Numbered from the stretch's first letter, positions 7,840-16,684 are shown. The stretch: DNA of 64,000 nucleotides from PALSA-660 sp963726435 (GCA_963726435.1 CAVSCJ010000005.1:62001-126000), one strand, 5' to 3'. Translations and numbers: made by a program. The notes: generated by a model from the sequence alone, not told the origin.

Positions 7840-8754
7840 TCAGCCGTTCTGCAGCCAGATAACGTCGGGCGTGAAGCCGGTCTGACGCAGCAGCTCCAGG
7901 TAGCGCTCCGGAGCGAGGGCGCCCTTTGCACCGTCGAGGGCCACCATCGTCGCCTCGATCACGTTGGTGCCGAACGAGCGGCCCTCGAGCCGCGGCGTCG
8001 ATGTCACAAGCAGCTCCGCGCCGGTCCCGCGGAGGAACTCGACGTCTTCGGCCGTGGTCGTGTTGGTGACGATCCACTTCCCGGTCATGTCGTGCGGCAT
8101 GTACTTGCGCACGTACTTGTAGTCGCCCGCGATCACGTCGTTGTCGCGGTAGAGCTGCGCGTGCTTGGACTCCGACTCCACCTCGGAGGTGTGGTCGGCC
8201 TCGGACGGGTAGAGGAACTTGAAGGGCAGTAGCGCCGCGATCGGCGCGATCGTGTGGACCAGGCGCACCAGCGCCGGATACTCGTGGATCATGATCGGGA
8301 TCCCGAGAGCGTAGAGCAGGTCCGCGTAGGTCATCACGCAGCCCGCTTCGCGGAACCCCATCGCCATGCCCCAGCGGTCCACTGCGCTCGTCACCAGCAC
8401 GCGCTTCCCGGCCAGCTCGAGGCCCAGGTCTTCGTGCATCATGCGGACGACGTCGTGCTCGACCGCGCCCTTCAGGCCGGTGCCGTCGACCATCGGGGTC
8501 TTCACGGCGGCCTCGCGGAAGCGCTTGGCCTCGCGGAACCAGTAGGTGCGGCCCGCGGCGTTCAGGAACAGGTCGAGACCGCCGGCGCCGAACGCGTCAA
8601 CGGTGCCGTCGAGCTCGCGGATGCGCGCGATGGCCTTGTCCATGTCCCCGTCGGTGCCCTCGCGCCAGATCTCGAACTGCTCGCCGAACAGCTCGACCTC
8701 GACGCGATGGTCGCGCCTGGAGGACCCGATCGAGACTGACACGACCTTCTTCAT
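7840..8754 (-). CDS. Quinate 5-dehydrogenase-like protein
   Basis: This is a 304-residue cytoplasmic protein starting MKKVVSVSIGSSRRDHRVEV. The sequence resembles proteins of anaerobic Firmicutes commonly labelled quinate 5-dehydrogenase, with IARIRELDGTVDAFGAGG, KTPMVDGTGLKGAVEHDVV and KYVRKYMPHDMTGKWIVTNTTT as conserved-looking blocks. I see no classical Gly-rich Rossmann loop, so the enzymatic label is family tradition rather than something visible here. Its ATG overlaps the stop of the upstream regulator gene by four bases, so the two are co-translated. No other shikimate or quinate gene is nearby. Confidence 0.6.
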   Translation of the reverse strand: MKKVVSVSIGSSRRDHRVEVELFGEQFEIWREGTDGDMDKAIARIRELDGTVDAFGAGGLDLFLNAAGRTYWFREAKRFREAAVKTPMVDGTGLKGAVEHDVVRMMHEDLGLELAGKRVLVTSAVDRWGMAMGFREAGCVMTYADLLYALGIPIMIHEYPALVRLVHTIAPIAALLPFKFLYPSEADHTSEVESESKHAQLYRDNDVIAGDYKYVRKYMPHDMTGKWIVTNTTTAEDVEFLRGTGAELLVTSTPRLEGRSFGTNVIEATMVALDGAKGALAPERYLELLRQTGFTPDVIWLQNG

Positions 8755-9302
8755 CGCGGCGATCTCTCCTTGTCCGGTGCCGACGCGGTGACCGCGTCGA
8801 GCAGGTCCGTCAACTCCTCGATGTCCACGTGCACGTCGTGCCGCAGAGGCGACGGGCCGAGAGTCCGGGCGATCACCTCGCGGCCCAGGATCTTCTCTAT
8901 GGCACCAGTGCGCTTGGTGGACGCGAGGATGATCACGACGTCGAAGTCCTTCAGGTCCGAGAGCACGTCCAGGACGAGGTTGAACATCTGGTCCGCGCGC
9001 CCGGCCTCGAACCCCTCGCGCTCCGCCTGCGAGAGCACGAGCGCCAGTTCCACCCCGTACTCGTCGCACACCTTCTTGATCTCGTCGGCGTTGTCGACGG
9101 GAAAGGCCACGAGTGCGACGCGCTTCCCGCGCCGCACTTCGCCGAGGTTCTCGAGCCACGAGACGAAGGAGCGATCGACCCCGTGGGCGGCGGCTGCGTC
9201 GTGCTGCGTGGCGCCACCCTCGCGGTCCGCCATGATCGCCTCGACCTCGTCGACGATCTTGTCCCGGCCGATGACCTTGTCGCCGATGCGATAGAAGCGC
9301 AT
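8751..9302 (-). CDS. Putative HTH transcriptional regulator paired with the downstream dehydrogenase-like gene
   Basis: This 183-residue soluble protein has an N-terminal segment (about residues 26-58, GGATQHDAAAAHGVDRSFVSW) that fits a helix-turn-helix with a following wing. The rest is an alpha/beta domain with alternating strands (KRVALVAFPVD, FDVVIILASTKRTGAIEKIL) that could sense a ligand. It is first in a two-gene operon. A perfect 20-bp palindrome lies 27 bp before its start, at or just after the presumed transcription start, which suggests autoregulation. The family is not one I can name. Confidence 0.55.
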   Translation of the reverse strand: MRFYRIGDKVIGRDKIVDEVEAIMADREGGATQHDAAAAHGVDRSFVSWLENLGEVRRGKRVALVAFPVDNADEIKKVCDEYGVELALVLSQAEREGFEAGRADQMFNLVLDVLSDLKDFDVVIILASTKRTGAIEKILGREVIARTLGPSPLRHDVHVDIEELTDLLDAVTASAPDKERSPR

Positions 9303-9328
9303 GCCCGACCCTCGCTGTCAGGTCCGCA

Positions 9329-9348
9329 TGTGCACAGGCCTGTGCACA
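9329..9348. promoter_or_regulatory. Perfect 20-bp palindrome, probable operator in a divergent promoter
   Basis: tgtgcacaggcctgtgcaca is an uninterrupted 20-bp palindrome between the divergently transcribed regulator gene (start 9302, minus) and the CCA enzyme gene (start 9430, plus). A minus-strand TATACT (9360-9355) lies just upstream of it, placing the palindrome at about +1 to +20 of the regulator operon. The -35 region is weak. This is the layout of a repressor road-block site, most simply for the regulator encoded next to it. Confidence 0.6.
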
Positions 9349-9429
9349 GCACGGAGTATAGCCGTCCGGGCGCCGACCGAGTGCGAGGCGTATCGTCTTG
9401 GAGCGTAGGGGTGCGGAGGGGAGGCGACC

Positions 9430-10398
9430 ATGGTTCAGGCCGGGCGGGCGCATGACGAACGCATGGCCGCGGCGCGCGCGCTGCAAGCGGCCGTCGAGAG
9501 GATCGTCGAACCCGTCTACCTCGTCGGCGGGTCCGTCCGCGACCTGCTGATGGACCGGCCCTGCGACGATTACGACTTCGCGACGTCACGCGACCCGGAT
9601 GCGGTCGAGGCGGCGGTCCGCGCCGCGGGACGCCATCCCTACTTGGTCGGGAAACGCTTCGGCACTGTCGCCTTCAAAGTGGAGGGGCACAGGGTCGAGG
9701 TCACCACCTTCCGCGCCGAGACCTACCCCGATTCGTCGCGCAGGCCCGAGGTGCGATACCTCGCCGGCCTCAGCGAGGACCTGGCACGCCGTGACTTCAC
9801 CATCAACGCCATCGCACTTCATGGCGAGACGGTCGTCGACCCCTACGGGGGGCGTGCCGACATCGAGGCGAAGCTGGTCCGGGCCGTGGGCGACGCCTCG
9901 GAGCGCTTCGACGAGGACCCGCTCCGTCTTCTGAGAGCGGCGCGCTTCGCGTCGCAGCTCGGATTCGGCGTGGAGGAGGCCACTCGAGACGCCATGCGGG
10001 GGCGCGCGTCCCGGATCCTCAGCGTGGTGAGCGAACGGCGGTCGAGCGAGCTGGACAAGCTTCTCGTCGGGCCCGGGGCGGCCGCAGGGCTGCGACTGCT
10101 GAACGAGACGGACCTTCTGCGCTACTTGCTCCCCGAACTGCAGCCGCTCGCCGACAGCGTCGAGTGGAACGCGACCTTGGCGAACCTCGCCGCCGCGCCG
10201 GCGGAGCCCGCGGCACGGTGGGCGCGACTGCTTCGCGACGTCGCCGCGCCGTTCCTTGCAGGCTCAGCGCCGCCCGACGTGCGGGCGACGCTGAGCTCCG
10301 AGATCGCCGACCGCATCGGCCTCGGACTGCGTTGGTCGGCCTCGCAGAGGGAAGCAGTCCGGGAAGATGTCTCCAGGGGTCTCTACCCTCGTCCCTAA
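9430..10398 (+). CDS. cca: CCA tRNA nucleotidyltransferase / poly(A) polymerase family, short form
   Basis: This 322-residue class II nucleotidyltransferase adds or repairs the 3'-CCA of tRNA. The catalytic head is complete: YLVGGSVRDLLM near residue 30, the metal-binding DYDFAT, RRDFTINAIALHG, and EDPLRLLRAARFASQLGF in the neck. The C-terminal body is short for the family (many members are 400-480 residues). I see no HD phosphohydrolase motif, only WARLLRDV where an HxxR...HD-like helix could have been. CCA versus A-adding specificity cannot be read from the sequence alone. ATG 9430 follows GGGGAGG at normal spacing. Confidence 0.85.
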   Translation: MVQAGRAHDERMAAARALQAAVERIVEPVYLVGGSVRDLLMDRPCDDYDFATSRDPDAVEAAVRAAGRHPYLVGKRFGTVAFKVEGHRVEVTTFRAETYPDSSRRPEVRYLAGLSEDLARRDFTINAIALHGETVVDPYGGRADIEAKLVRAVGDASERFDEDPLRLLRAARFASQLGFGVEEATRDAMRGRASRILSVVSERRSSELDKLLVGPGAAAGLRLLNETDLLRYLLPELQPLADSVEWNATLANLAAAPAEPAARWARLLRDVAAPFLAGSAPPDVRATLSSEIADRIGLGLRWSASQREAVREDVSRGLYPRP

Positions 10399-10513
10399 GG
10401 ACGTCGTGCCCCTGGCGGTCATATCCCAGCGCAGACAGAGCCGTTCTGCCTGGAGGTATCGGCGGCGGTCGCGGACATGAACGGGATCGTGCGCGGGAGC
10501 GTTGCGCCAGCTC

Positions 10514-11278
10514 CTAGCAGTTCCTGAGGTGGACGAGCAGCAGGCCCTTGAGGGTCAGGTCCGCGTCGACCTCGGTGATCGTCTCGCACAGGGCGCTCAT
10601 GCGTTCGGCCAGGCCGCCCGTAGCGATGACGGGAGTCTCGACCCCGAGCTCGGCCCACGTCCGGCGCACAAGGCCGTCGACCATAGCAGCCTGTCCGAGC
10701 AGCAGCCCGGCCTGAAGACTCTGCCGGGTGTTGCGCCCGATCGCCGTGCCCGGATCTTCGAGATCGACCTTGCTCAGGCGTGCCGCCTTGGTGAAGAGCG
10801 CCTCGGCGCTCGTCTCCAGACCGGGAGCTATGGAGCCGCCGACGTACGCGCCGCTCGCGTCGATGACATCGATCGTGGTCGCGGTGCCGAAGTCGACGAC
10901 GAGCACCGGTGCGGCGTGCGCGGCGAGCGCCGCGATGCCGTTGGCGATCCTGTCGGCACCGACCTCGTGCGGGTTGTCCGTCTTGATCGGCAATCCCGTC
11001 TTCAGGCCCGGCCCCACGACCATGGGGTAGCGGCCGGTCGCCTTGCGTGCCGCCTCGCTCCAGGCATCGGTGAGCTTCGGGACGACCGAGGCGATGACGA
11101 CGCGCTCCACGACGCTCCAGGCGTGACCGGGCACGCCGAGAAGGGCATCGACCTTGATCACGAGTTCGTCGGCGGTCAGCGAAGCGTTGGTCGACACGCG
11201 CCAGTGCCCGACCAGCCGCTCCCCCTCGAACAGGCCGACCACGGTCTGGGTATTGCCGACGTCCACTGCGAGGATCAT
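10514..11278 (-). CDS. coaX: Type III pantothenate kinase
   Basis: CoaX phosphorylates pantothenate in the first step of coenzyme A synthesis and is not feedback-inhibited by CoA. The 254-residue protein shows the ASKHA phosphate loop MILAVDVGNTQTVVGLF at the N terminus, NPHEVGADRIANGIAA, DFGTATTIDVID, and GGSIAPGLETSAEALF, all type III hallmarks. ATG 11278 is preceded by GGAAGGGG eight bases upstream; an in-frame upstream extension lacks this. It converges with cca and diverges from the response regulator gene. Pantothenate synthesis genes panB and panC lie 11 kb away in the same window. Confidence 0.95.
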   Translation of the reverse strand: MILAVDVGNTQTVVGLFEGERLVGHWRVSTNASLTADELVIKVDALLGVPGHAWSVVERVVIASVVPKLTDAWSEAARKATGRYPMVVGPGLKTGLPIKTDNPHEVGADRIANGIAALAAHAAPVLVVDFGTATTIDVIDASGAYVGGSIAPGLETSAEALFTKAARLSKVDLEDPGTAIGRNTRQSLQAGLLLGQAAMVDGLVRRTWAELGVETPVIATGGLAERMSALCETITEVDADLTLKGLLLVHLRNC

Positions 11279-11444
11279 CGCTATCGCCCCTTCCACCGCC
11301 GCCACGCCGGCGAGGCCCCGCAAGCCCGGGCGTGACCCGCCGCGTCAACACACTGTCGCACGACCGTGGGGTCTGCGGCACGAAGATGCTTCGACGCCGG
11401 TGCTATCATCGCCGCGGAAGAGCAGGTCGGACAAGGGGGCGTCG

Positions 11445-12152
11445 ATGTTGCACACGCCACGGCTGCTCGTGGTCGATGACGAGGACGCGATCCTCGAGTT
11501 CGTCTCGTTCAACTTGCGCAAAGAGGGATACGACGTCACTACCGCCCGCAACGGCGACGAGGCCCTCGCGCTCGCGGCCGCCCAGCCGTTCGACCTGGTG
11601 GTCCTCGACATAATGCTGCCCGGCACCGACGGTTTCGAAGTCTGCCGGCGCCTTCGCGCCAAGGGCGCGGTCCCGGTGCTGTTCCTCTCCGCACGAGATA
11701 CCGAGCTGGACAAGGTGGTCGGACTCGAGATCGGTGGGGACGACTACCTCGCGAAGCCCTTCGGCATCCGGGAGCTCCAGGCGCGAGTGAAAGCGCTGCT
11801 CCGGCGCTCGCCGGCCGCCTCCCGCGCACCGGGGATGGAGAGCGAACCGGGAGAGGTGTTCGAGGCCGGCGGGATAAGACTGGACGAGGACTCGCACGGC
11901 GTCACCTTCGGCAAGACCCCCATCGACCTGACTCCGCGCGAGTTCGAGTTGCTCGCGTGCCTCATGCGCCACAACGGTCGGGTGCTCTCGCGCGACCAGC
12001 TCCTGCGGCAGGCCTGGGGATGGGAGATCGTCGTGGAGACCAAGACCGTCGACACGCACATCAAGCGACTCCGCGACAAGCTCGAGGCCGCAGGGGTGAC
12101 CCCTGAGATCGTCGAGACCGTCCGCGGGTACGGCTACCGCTTCAACGGATAG
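11445..12152 (+). CDS. OmpR/PhoB-family response regulator
   Basis: This is a 235-residue two-domain regulator. The receiver domain has the acidic pair D11/D12, phospho-acceptor D55 in VVLDIMLPG, and K104 in YLAKPF. The C-terminal winged helix shows IDLTPREFELLACLM, RVLSRDQLLRQAWGW and VDTHIKRLRDKLE, ending in VRGYGYRFNG. ATG 11445 follows AAGGGGGC. It is four bases from the histidine kinase gene, forming a two-component pair. The overall look is PhoB/RegX3-like, but no phosphate genes are nearby, so the stimulus is unknown. Confidence 0.95.
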   Translation: MLHTPRLLVVDDEDAILEFVSFNLRKEGYDVTTARNGDEALALAAAQPFDLVVLDIMLPGTDGFEVCRRLRAKGAVPVLFLSARDTELDKVVGLEIGGDDYLAKPFGIRELQARVKALLRRSPAASRAPGMESEPGEVFEAGGIRLDEDSHGVTFGKTPIDLTPREFELLACLMRHNGRVLSRDQLLRQAWGWEIVVETKTVDTHIKRLRDKLEAAGVTPEIVETVRGYGYRFNG

Positions 12153-12156
12153 CGCC

Positions 12157-13602
12157 GTGGGCGGCTTGCGCGGCTCGATCAGGACCCGGCTGCTCGCGTC
12201 CTTCCTGCTGGTCGCGATCGCGGCGGCGGCGGGACTGTCCATCTACTTCCTCGACCAGATCGAGGCCTTCGGCCTTCGTCGCCTCGACGAGCGCCTGGAC
12301 TCCGAGGCGACCGTCGCCGCCGCTTCGCTGGGATCCGCTCTCGATGCCGGCGGTGCGACCACGCTCGACGCAGCCGTGGGAGAGCGAGTGGCGGCCGCGA
12401 TAGCCGATGCCACGTCGCACTCGACGAGCCGCATCCTCGTGATCGACGCAGACGGCCGGGTGATCGCCGACAGCGCACGCGATGCCATCGGGGGCAACTA
12501 CCGTGCGCGTCCCGCGGTCGCCAGTGCGCTGAAGGGCGAGATCGGCACCTCGACCGGCGCGGAGGCGGGCGGGCGGATCGCGCTGACCGTGACCGCCCCC
12601 GTTCGCGCGGGCGGGCGCGTCGTCGGAGCCACCTGGGCCTCTGCCTCGACCTTCTCTATCGCCACACTGCTCTCCGACTACCGGGACCAACTGATCATCG
12701 TGATCATCGCCTTCGGCGCGGCCGCCTTCCTCGCCACGGAACTGCTCAGCCGTTGGCTGACTCGCCCGCTGCGGGAGCTGCAGGCGGGCGCCGCGGCGCT
12801 GGCGACCGACCGCTCGGTCCGCGTGACTCCCACCGGCCCGCGCGAGACCCGCGAGCTGGCCGGGGCTTTCAACCAACTGGCCGAGGACCTCGATACATCG
12901 TCGATGGTGCTCCACGACGAGGAGAGGCGGAAGTCGCGCTTCGTCTCGGACGTCAGCCACGAGCTGCGCTCCCCGCTGACGGGCATCCGCCTTGCTGCGG
13001 AGACTCTGCTCGACGGCGGCGTCGAACCCGAGGATCACGACCGATTCCTGGCGACGATCATCCGGGAGGCGGACCGCCTGACCGGACTCGCGAACGACCT
13101 TCTCGAGCTGCAGAGGATCGAAGGCGCCACCGGCGAACTCCCCCTCGGACGAGTCGACCTGACCCGGACCGCCCGTCTCGCGGTGGAGGCGAACGAGCCG
13201 GTCGCCGCCGAACGCGGAGTGACGGTGACGGTGGGCGGGGACGCCCCCGACGTGCTCGGATCGCGCGATCGGCTCCAGCAGGTGGTCGGCAACCTCGTGG
13301 ACAATGCGACGCGTCACACGCCGTCCGGCAAGACGGTGTCTGTGGATCTGTCGGAGGAGGACGGCCAGGCCGTGCTTCGCGTGAGCGACGAAGGGCCCGG
13401 CATCCCGGCCCTGGACCTCGCGAACCTCTTCGAGCGCTTCTATCGCGCTCAGTACTCGCGTGACCGCGCCACCGGCGGCACGGGCTTGGGGCTCTCGATC
13501 GTGAGAGCTATCGTCACCTCGCACCACGGCACGATCGAAGCGACCAATCGTCCCGAGGGTGGTGCGGTCTTCACCGTCCGCCTGCCCAAGCTCGAGGGCT
13601 AG
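12157..13602 (+). CDS. Sensor histidine kinase, PhoR/WalK-like architecture
   Basis: This 481-residue membrane kinase is cognate to the preceding regulator. Order: TM1 (about 12-32), an extracytoplasmic sensor region of about 140 residues with a PAS/Cache-like strand (RILVIDADGRVIADS), TM2 (about 167-190), a HAMP linker, the H box FVSDVSHELRSPLTGIRL with His268, then N (VVGNLVDNATRHT), G1 (DEGPGIP), F (LFERFYRAQ) and G2 (GGTGLGLSIV) boxes. GTG start four bases after the regulator stop. It converges with the next gene with a 9-bp gap and no visible terminator. Confidence 0.94.
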   Translation: MGGLRGSIRTRLLASFLLVAIAAAAGLSIYFLDQIEAFGLRRLDERLDSEATVAAASLGSALDAGGATTLDAAVGERVAAAIADATSHSTSRILVIDADGRVIADSARDAIGGNYRARPAVASALKGEIGTSTGAEAGGRIALTVTAPVRAGGRVVGATWASASTFSIATLLSDYRDQLIIVIIAFGAAAFLATELLSRWLTRPLRELQAGAAALATDRSVRVTPTGPRETRELAGAFNQLAEDLDTSSMVLHDEERRKSRFVSDVSHELRSPLTGIRLAAETLLDGGVEPEDHDRFLATIIREADRLTGLANDLLELQRIEGATGELPLGRVDLTRTARLAVEANEPVAAERGVTVTVGGDAPDVLGSRDRLQQVVGNLVDNATRHTPSGKTVSVDLSEEDGQAVLRVSDEGPGIPALDLANLFERFYRAQYSRDRATGGTGLGLSIVRAIVTSHHGTIEATNRPEGGAVFTVRLPKLEG

Positions 13603-13611
13603 GCCCGGGAC

Positions 13612-14925
13612 TCAGGGTCGGACTCCGCGGACGTCGACGACCACCGCCGCCACCGCGCAGCACCCGCCGGCTCCGCGCCCCTTGACCAGGGCGGCAGCCG
13701 GCGCTCCCTCGGTCAGGCGATAGCCCGCCAGCAAGCGGAGTGCGGACTCGGGCCCGTCGTCGCCGCCGAAGCCGGGGGCGTCACCGGACCAGAGGACGAG
13801 TCGATCCCCGGGGAGCAGCACCGCCGCCCGCTCCGACGCCGGGCCCGCAGGCGCCGAGTCTTCCGCTGGGGCCGCGTCGAACACGAGCCGCCCGTCTTCG
13901 GTCAGCACGGCGGCAAGGGCGTGCCGCGTGACGGCGTATGTGACGCAGCGGCGGGCGGTGTCGACGATGCACGCAACGGCGCAGACCCGACGGGCCGGGT
14001 CTCCCTCGCGTGCGCTCCACGCAACGAGAGCGTCGAGCGCCGCGGCCGGCTCGAGACCGTGACCCATCCAGCCGCAGAGCAGCCGTTTCGCCTCCAGAGC
14101 GTGCATCGCCGCCGAGCCGCCCCCCGCGCAGACCACGCCGGCGGCTATGGCCGTCCGTGCGTCAGCGCAGGCGCAGACTTCGCAGAAGGGGGCCGGACCC
14201 TCCCCGCCTGTGCGCGACGTCGCCGAGTCGATGCTCAACGATGCCGCAGGGTCGTCCGCGCCGTACGCTACCCGCCCCGCGCTGTCCACCGCGAACGAGG
14301 CTGTGACCGTCTCGCTGCGGTCCACGCCTTGCCGGGAGCGGACGCGGGCGGCGAAGCCGTCCAGCACGAGAGCGGCGGCGGACGCCATACGCTCCAGCTC
14401 GCGCTTGTCCGCGTCGGTGAAGACGCGGGGCGAACGCCACGACATGGCGAGGGAGCCCACCGCGCGACCGCGCGCGAGGAGCGGAAGCGTCGCCTCTGCC
14501 TGCGCGCCGATGGCGGCGCGCCAGCGACCCACGCCGGACGCGTCGTCGACCGGCTCGCCGAGCCCGTGCGGATCCGAGACGTAGTCGGCTGCTCCGTGCA
14601 GCAGGACCCGCACCACAGGGAGGTCGGCGTCCAAGTCGATCGTTGGAGTGTCCGTCATGAAGGCGGAGTGCTCGCCCCTGTGGGCCAGAAGGCGCAGGCG
14701 GGGAACCTCCCCGTCATCATCGATCACGTAGAGGTAGGCACTCTCCAGATCGAGAGAGTCGGCGATCCCGTCGACGAGCGCGGAACCCGCCTCCTGGAGC
14801 GAGCGGGCTCGGGCGGCAGCAGCGGCGACGACTGCGATCGGCTCTGCACGGCAGGTCTCGGCTCCCCGCGTCGGCTCACCGTCGGGCACGGGCGCCCCCG
14901 CCGACGGTCGATCGCTCGATCCCAT
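13612..14925 (-). CDS. GAF-domain protein with degenerate SpoIIE/PP2C-like C-terminal domain
   Basis: This is a 437-residue soluble protein. Residues about 30-195 read as a GAF domain (ARSLQEAGSALVDGIADSL; LPLLARGRAVGSLAMSW; LERMASAAALVLDGFA). The C-terminal 220 residues follow a SpoIIE/PP2C fold pattern (AALDALVAWSAREGDPARRVC; TYAVTRHALAAVLTEDGRL; VLLPGDRLVLWSGD). The metal-binding aspartates expected near DxxGHG are missing, replaced by VCAGGGSAAM. It has an unusual Cys cluster, CEVCACAD. It may be a non-catalytic sensor or scaffold. ATG 14925 has AAGGTGG six bases before it; GTG 14940 is in frame. It is convergent with the histidine kinase gene. Confidence 0.55.
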   Translation of the reverse strand: MGSSDRPSAGAPVPDGEPTRGAETCRAEPIAVVAAAAARARSLQEAGSALVDGIADSLDLESAYLYVIDDDGEVPRLRLLAHRGEHSAFMTDTPTIDLDADLPVVRVLLHGAADYVSDPHGLGEPVDDASGVGRWRAAIGAQAEATLPLLARGRAVGSLAMSWRSPRVFTDADKRELERMASAAALVLDGFAARVRSRQGVDRSETVTASFAVDSAGRVAYGADDPAASLSIDSATSRTGGEGPAPFCEVCACADARTAIAAGVVCAGGGSAAMHALEAKRLLCGWMGHGLEPAAALDALVAWSAREGDPARRVCAVACIVDTARRCVTYAVTRHALAAVLTEDGRLVFDAAPAEDSAPAGPASERAAVLLPGDRLVLWSGDAPGFGGDDGPESALRLLAGYRLTEGAPAAALVKGRGAGGCCAVAAVVVDVRGVRP

Positions 14926-15028
14926 CTCGCCACCTTGCACAGGAGCGCCCCGCCGTCCGTTGGCCGAATACTGACGCAGGATACTCGATTGCCGCCGTTG
15001 GCCGAGTCGCCCTCCCGGGCGCCCGGCA

Positions 15029-15580
15029 CTAGGAACCCGCTGCGCGACGCACCGCCGGCGCCAGCAGGACCGCTCCGGCGGCCTTGACCCCGTCGGGGAT
15101 CAGGAAGGGCGCCAGGCCGGCTGCCATCGCGGCCACGGGGTCCATGCCGGTCACCGCCATGAGTTGGAGCAACCCGAACCCGTACACCACGACCACCACC
15201 GCGAGGGCCGCGAGGCAGTCCGCCAGCGCGACGGGGATCCGTCCGCGCGCGAGCAGTGCGCGCACCCACGCGCCGGCGGGCGCGGCGGCCAGGAACCCCA
15301 GAAGGTAGCCGCCGGTCGGGCCGGTCAGGACGGCCAACCCCCCGCGCATACCGGAGAAGACAGGTAGACCGATGGCGCCGACGAGCAGGTACGTCGCCAC
15401 GGCCAGCGCCGCCCAGCTGCGCGGCACGACCAGGGCGACGAGCACGACCACGAACACCTGCATGGTGAAGGGCACCGACCCGATAGGGACGCTGACGGCA
15501 GCCGAGGCGGCGAGAAGCGCCGCCAGCAGGGCCGTCGTGGTCACGCGGCGGGCAGCCGACGTATCGGCGTCAGCAGGCAC
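15029..15580 (-). CDS. bioY: Biotin transporter BioY
   Basis: BioY is the membrane S-component that binds biotin, alone or with ECF modules. The 183-residue protein has six hydrophobic segments with the family signatures VPIGSVPFTMQVFVVVLVAL, GAIGLPVFSGMRGGLAVLTGPTGGYLLGF and a terminal PFLIPDGVKA(A). GTG 15580 is chosen because AAGGAG lies five bases upstream; the longer frame would run through the BirA-like operator. No EcfA/EcfT genes are in the window. The birA gene is immediately upstream in the same direction. Confidence 0.93.
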   Translation of the reverse strand: MPADADTSAARRVTTTALLAALLAASAAVSVPIGSVPFTMQVFVVVLVALVVPRSWAALAVATYLLVGAIGLPVFSGMRGGLAVLTGPTGGYLLGFLAAAPAGAWVRALLARGRIPVALADCLAALAVVVVVYGFGLLQLMAVTGMDPVAAMAAGLAPFLIPDGVKAAGAVLLAPAVRRAAGS

Positions 15581-15624
15581 GGGCGCTCCTTGCAGAACAC
15601 GGAACGGAGAGGCGGGATGCAGGC

Positions 15625-15653
15625 CGTGAACCACCTCGGCAGACTGGTTCACG
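15625..15653. promoter_or_regulatory. BirA-like biotin operator upstream of bioY
   Basis: CGTGAACCA-N11-TGGTTCACG is a perfect 9-bp inverted repeat centred about 60 bp before the bioY start. Known BirA boxes (for example TTGTAAACC-N16-GGTTTACAA in Escherichia coli) share the inward-facing GTnAACC/GGTTnAC cores. The birA product encoded next door has a DNA-binding N-terminal domain, so it is the natural ligand-dependent repressor. The assignment is by pattern; the spacer is shorter than the classical one. Confidence 0.7.
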
Positions 15654-15711
15654 CTACCCGACGCCGGCGCGGCGCGTCAACGCGTCCGCTCTCTCGGCCT
15701 CGGGCCCGGGC

Positions 15712-16684
15712 TCACTGCTCGCGCAGCGTCACGTCACCCGCCACGACCCGCACGGTCCCCGCGACCGTCTCGACCAGCAGCCGGCCGAGCCCGTCGATAC
15801 CCGTCACGCCGCCCTCCGCGACCAGCCGCCCGGAGGCGTCGCACACGCGGACCTCTCTGCCGGCGAGGTAGGAGCGCGCGGAGTACTCCGCCGCGAAGGG
15901 CGCGAAGCCCTCTGCCTGCCAGCGGCGGTAGCTGCTCGCCGATGCCGTCGAGCACGGCGGCGGCTGCCTCCGCGAGCGGCACCCGGCTTCCGGTCAGTTC
16001 GTCGACACTCGCGCCGCTGGAAGGATCAGGCGCCGATCGCACGTTGACGCCCACCCCGGCGACTACCCAGTCGATGCGCCAGGCTTCGCTCAGTCCCTCC
16101 AGCAGCACCCCGGCGATCTTGCGGCCGTCCTCAGACAGCACGTCGTTGGGCCATTTGAGCAGGGCGGAGACCCCCAGACGATCGAGACCGCGGGCGACTC
16201 CGAGCCCGACCACGAGCGGCAGCACGACGGCTTCGGGCGTCTGCACCGACGGGCGCAGGACGATCGACGCGTAGACGCCACCTTCGGGTGACACCCACTC
16301 GCGGCCGAGCCGGCCGCGTCCGCTCGTCTGCGAGGCCGCCAAGACCGCGGTCCCTTCGGCCGCGCCCTCGAGCGCGAGCGCGCGCGCGTCGTCGTTCGTC
16401 GAGCCGGTGACCCGCCCTCCCTCGAGCCGAACGACGAAGGTTGTGCGCAGCAGCGGGCACACCTCCAGAGGGGTCGGGGCGTCCGGCGCGGCCGTCAGCC
16501 GGTAGCCCTGCCCCTGCCTCGCGTCGATCGAGTAGCCGAGTTCGCGCAGCGCCTCGATGTGCTTGCGCACTGCGACACGGCTGACTCCCAGCTCGTTCGC
16601 GAGCCGCTCTCCAGAGACGCCGCCCGGCGATCCGCGCATAGCCTGCAGGATCGCGGCTCTGCGGTCGTCAGATCTCCTCGTCAT
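15712..16684 (-). CDS. birA: Bifunctional biotin-protein ligase / biotin operon repressor (one frameshift)
   Basis: BirA activates biotin as biotinyl-AMP, transfers it to carboxylase carrier proteins, and as a dimer represses biotin genes. The N-terminal winged helix is present (GERLANELGVSRVAVRKHIE, about residues 22-45). The catalytic part has TNDDARAL, SGRGRLGREW (biotinyl-AMP loop GRGRxGRxW), YASIVLRP, LLKWPNDVL and KIAGVLLEG. The frame breaks near 15935; the other frame continues as EYSARSYLAGREVRV, GVTGIDGLGRLLVET and ends VTLREQ at 15712, the expected C-terminal SH3-like domain. About 324 residues when joined. The start overlaps dedA by 17 bases. Confidence 0.93.
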
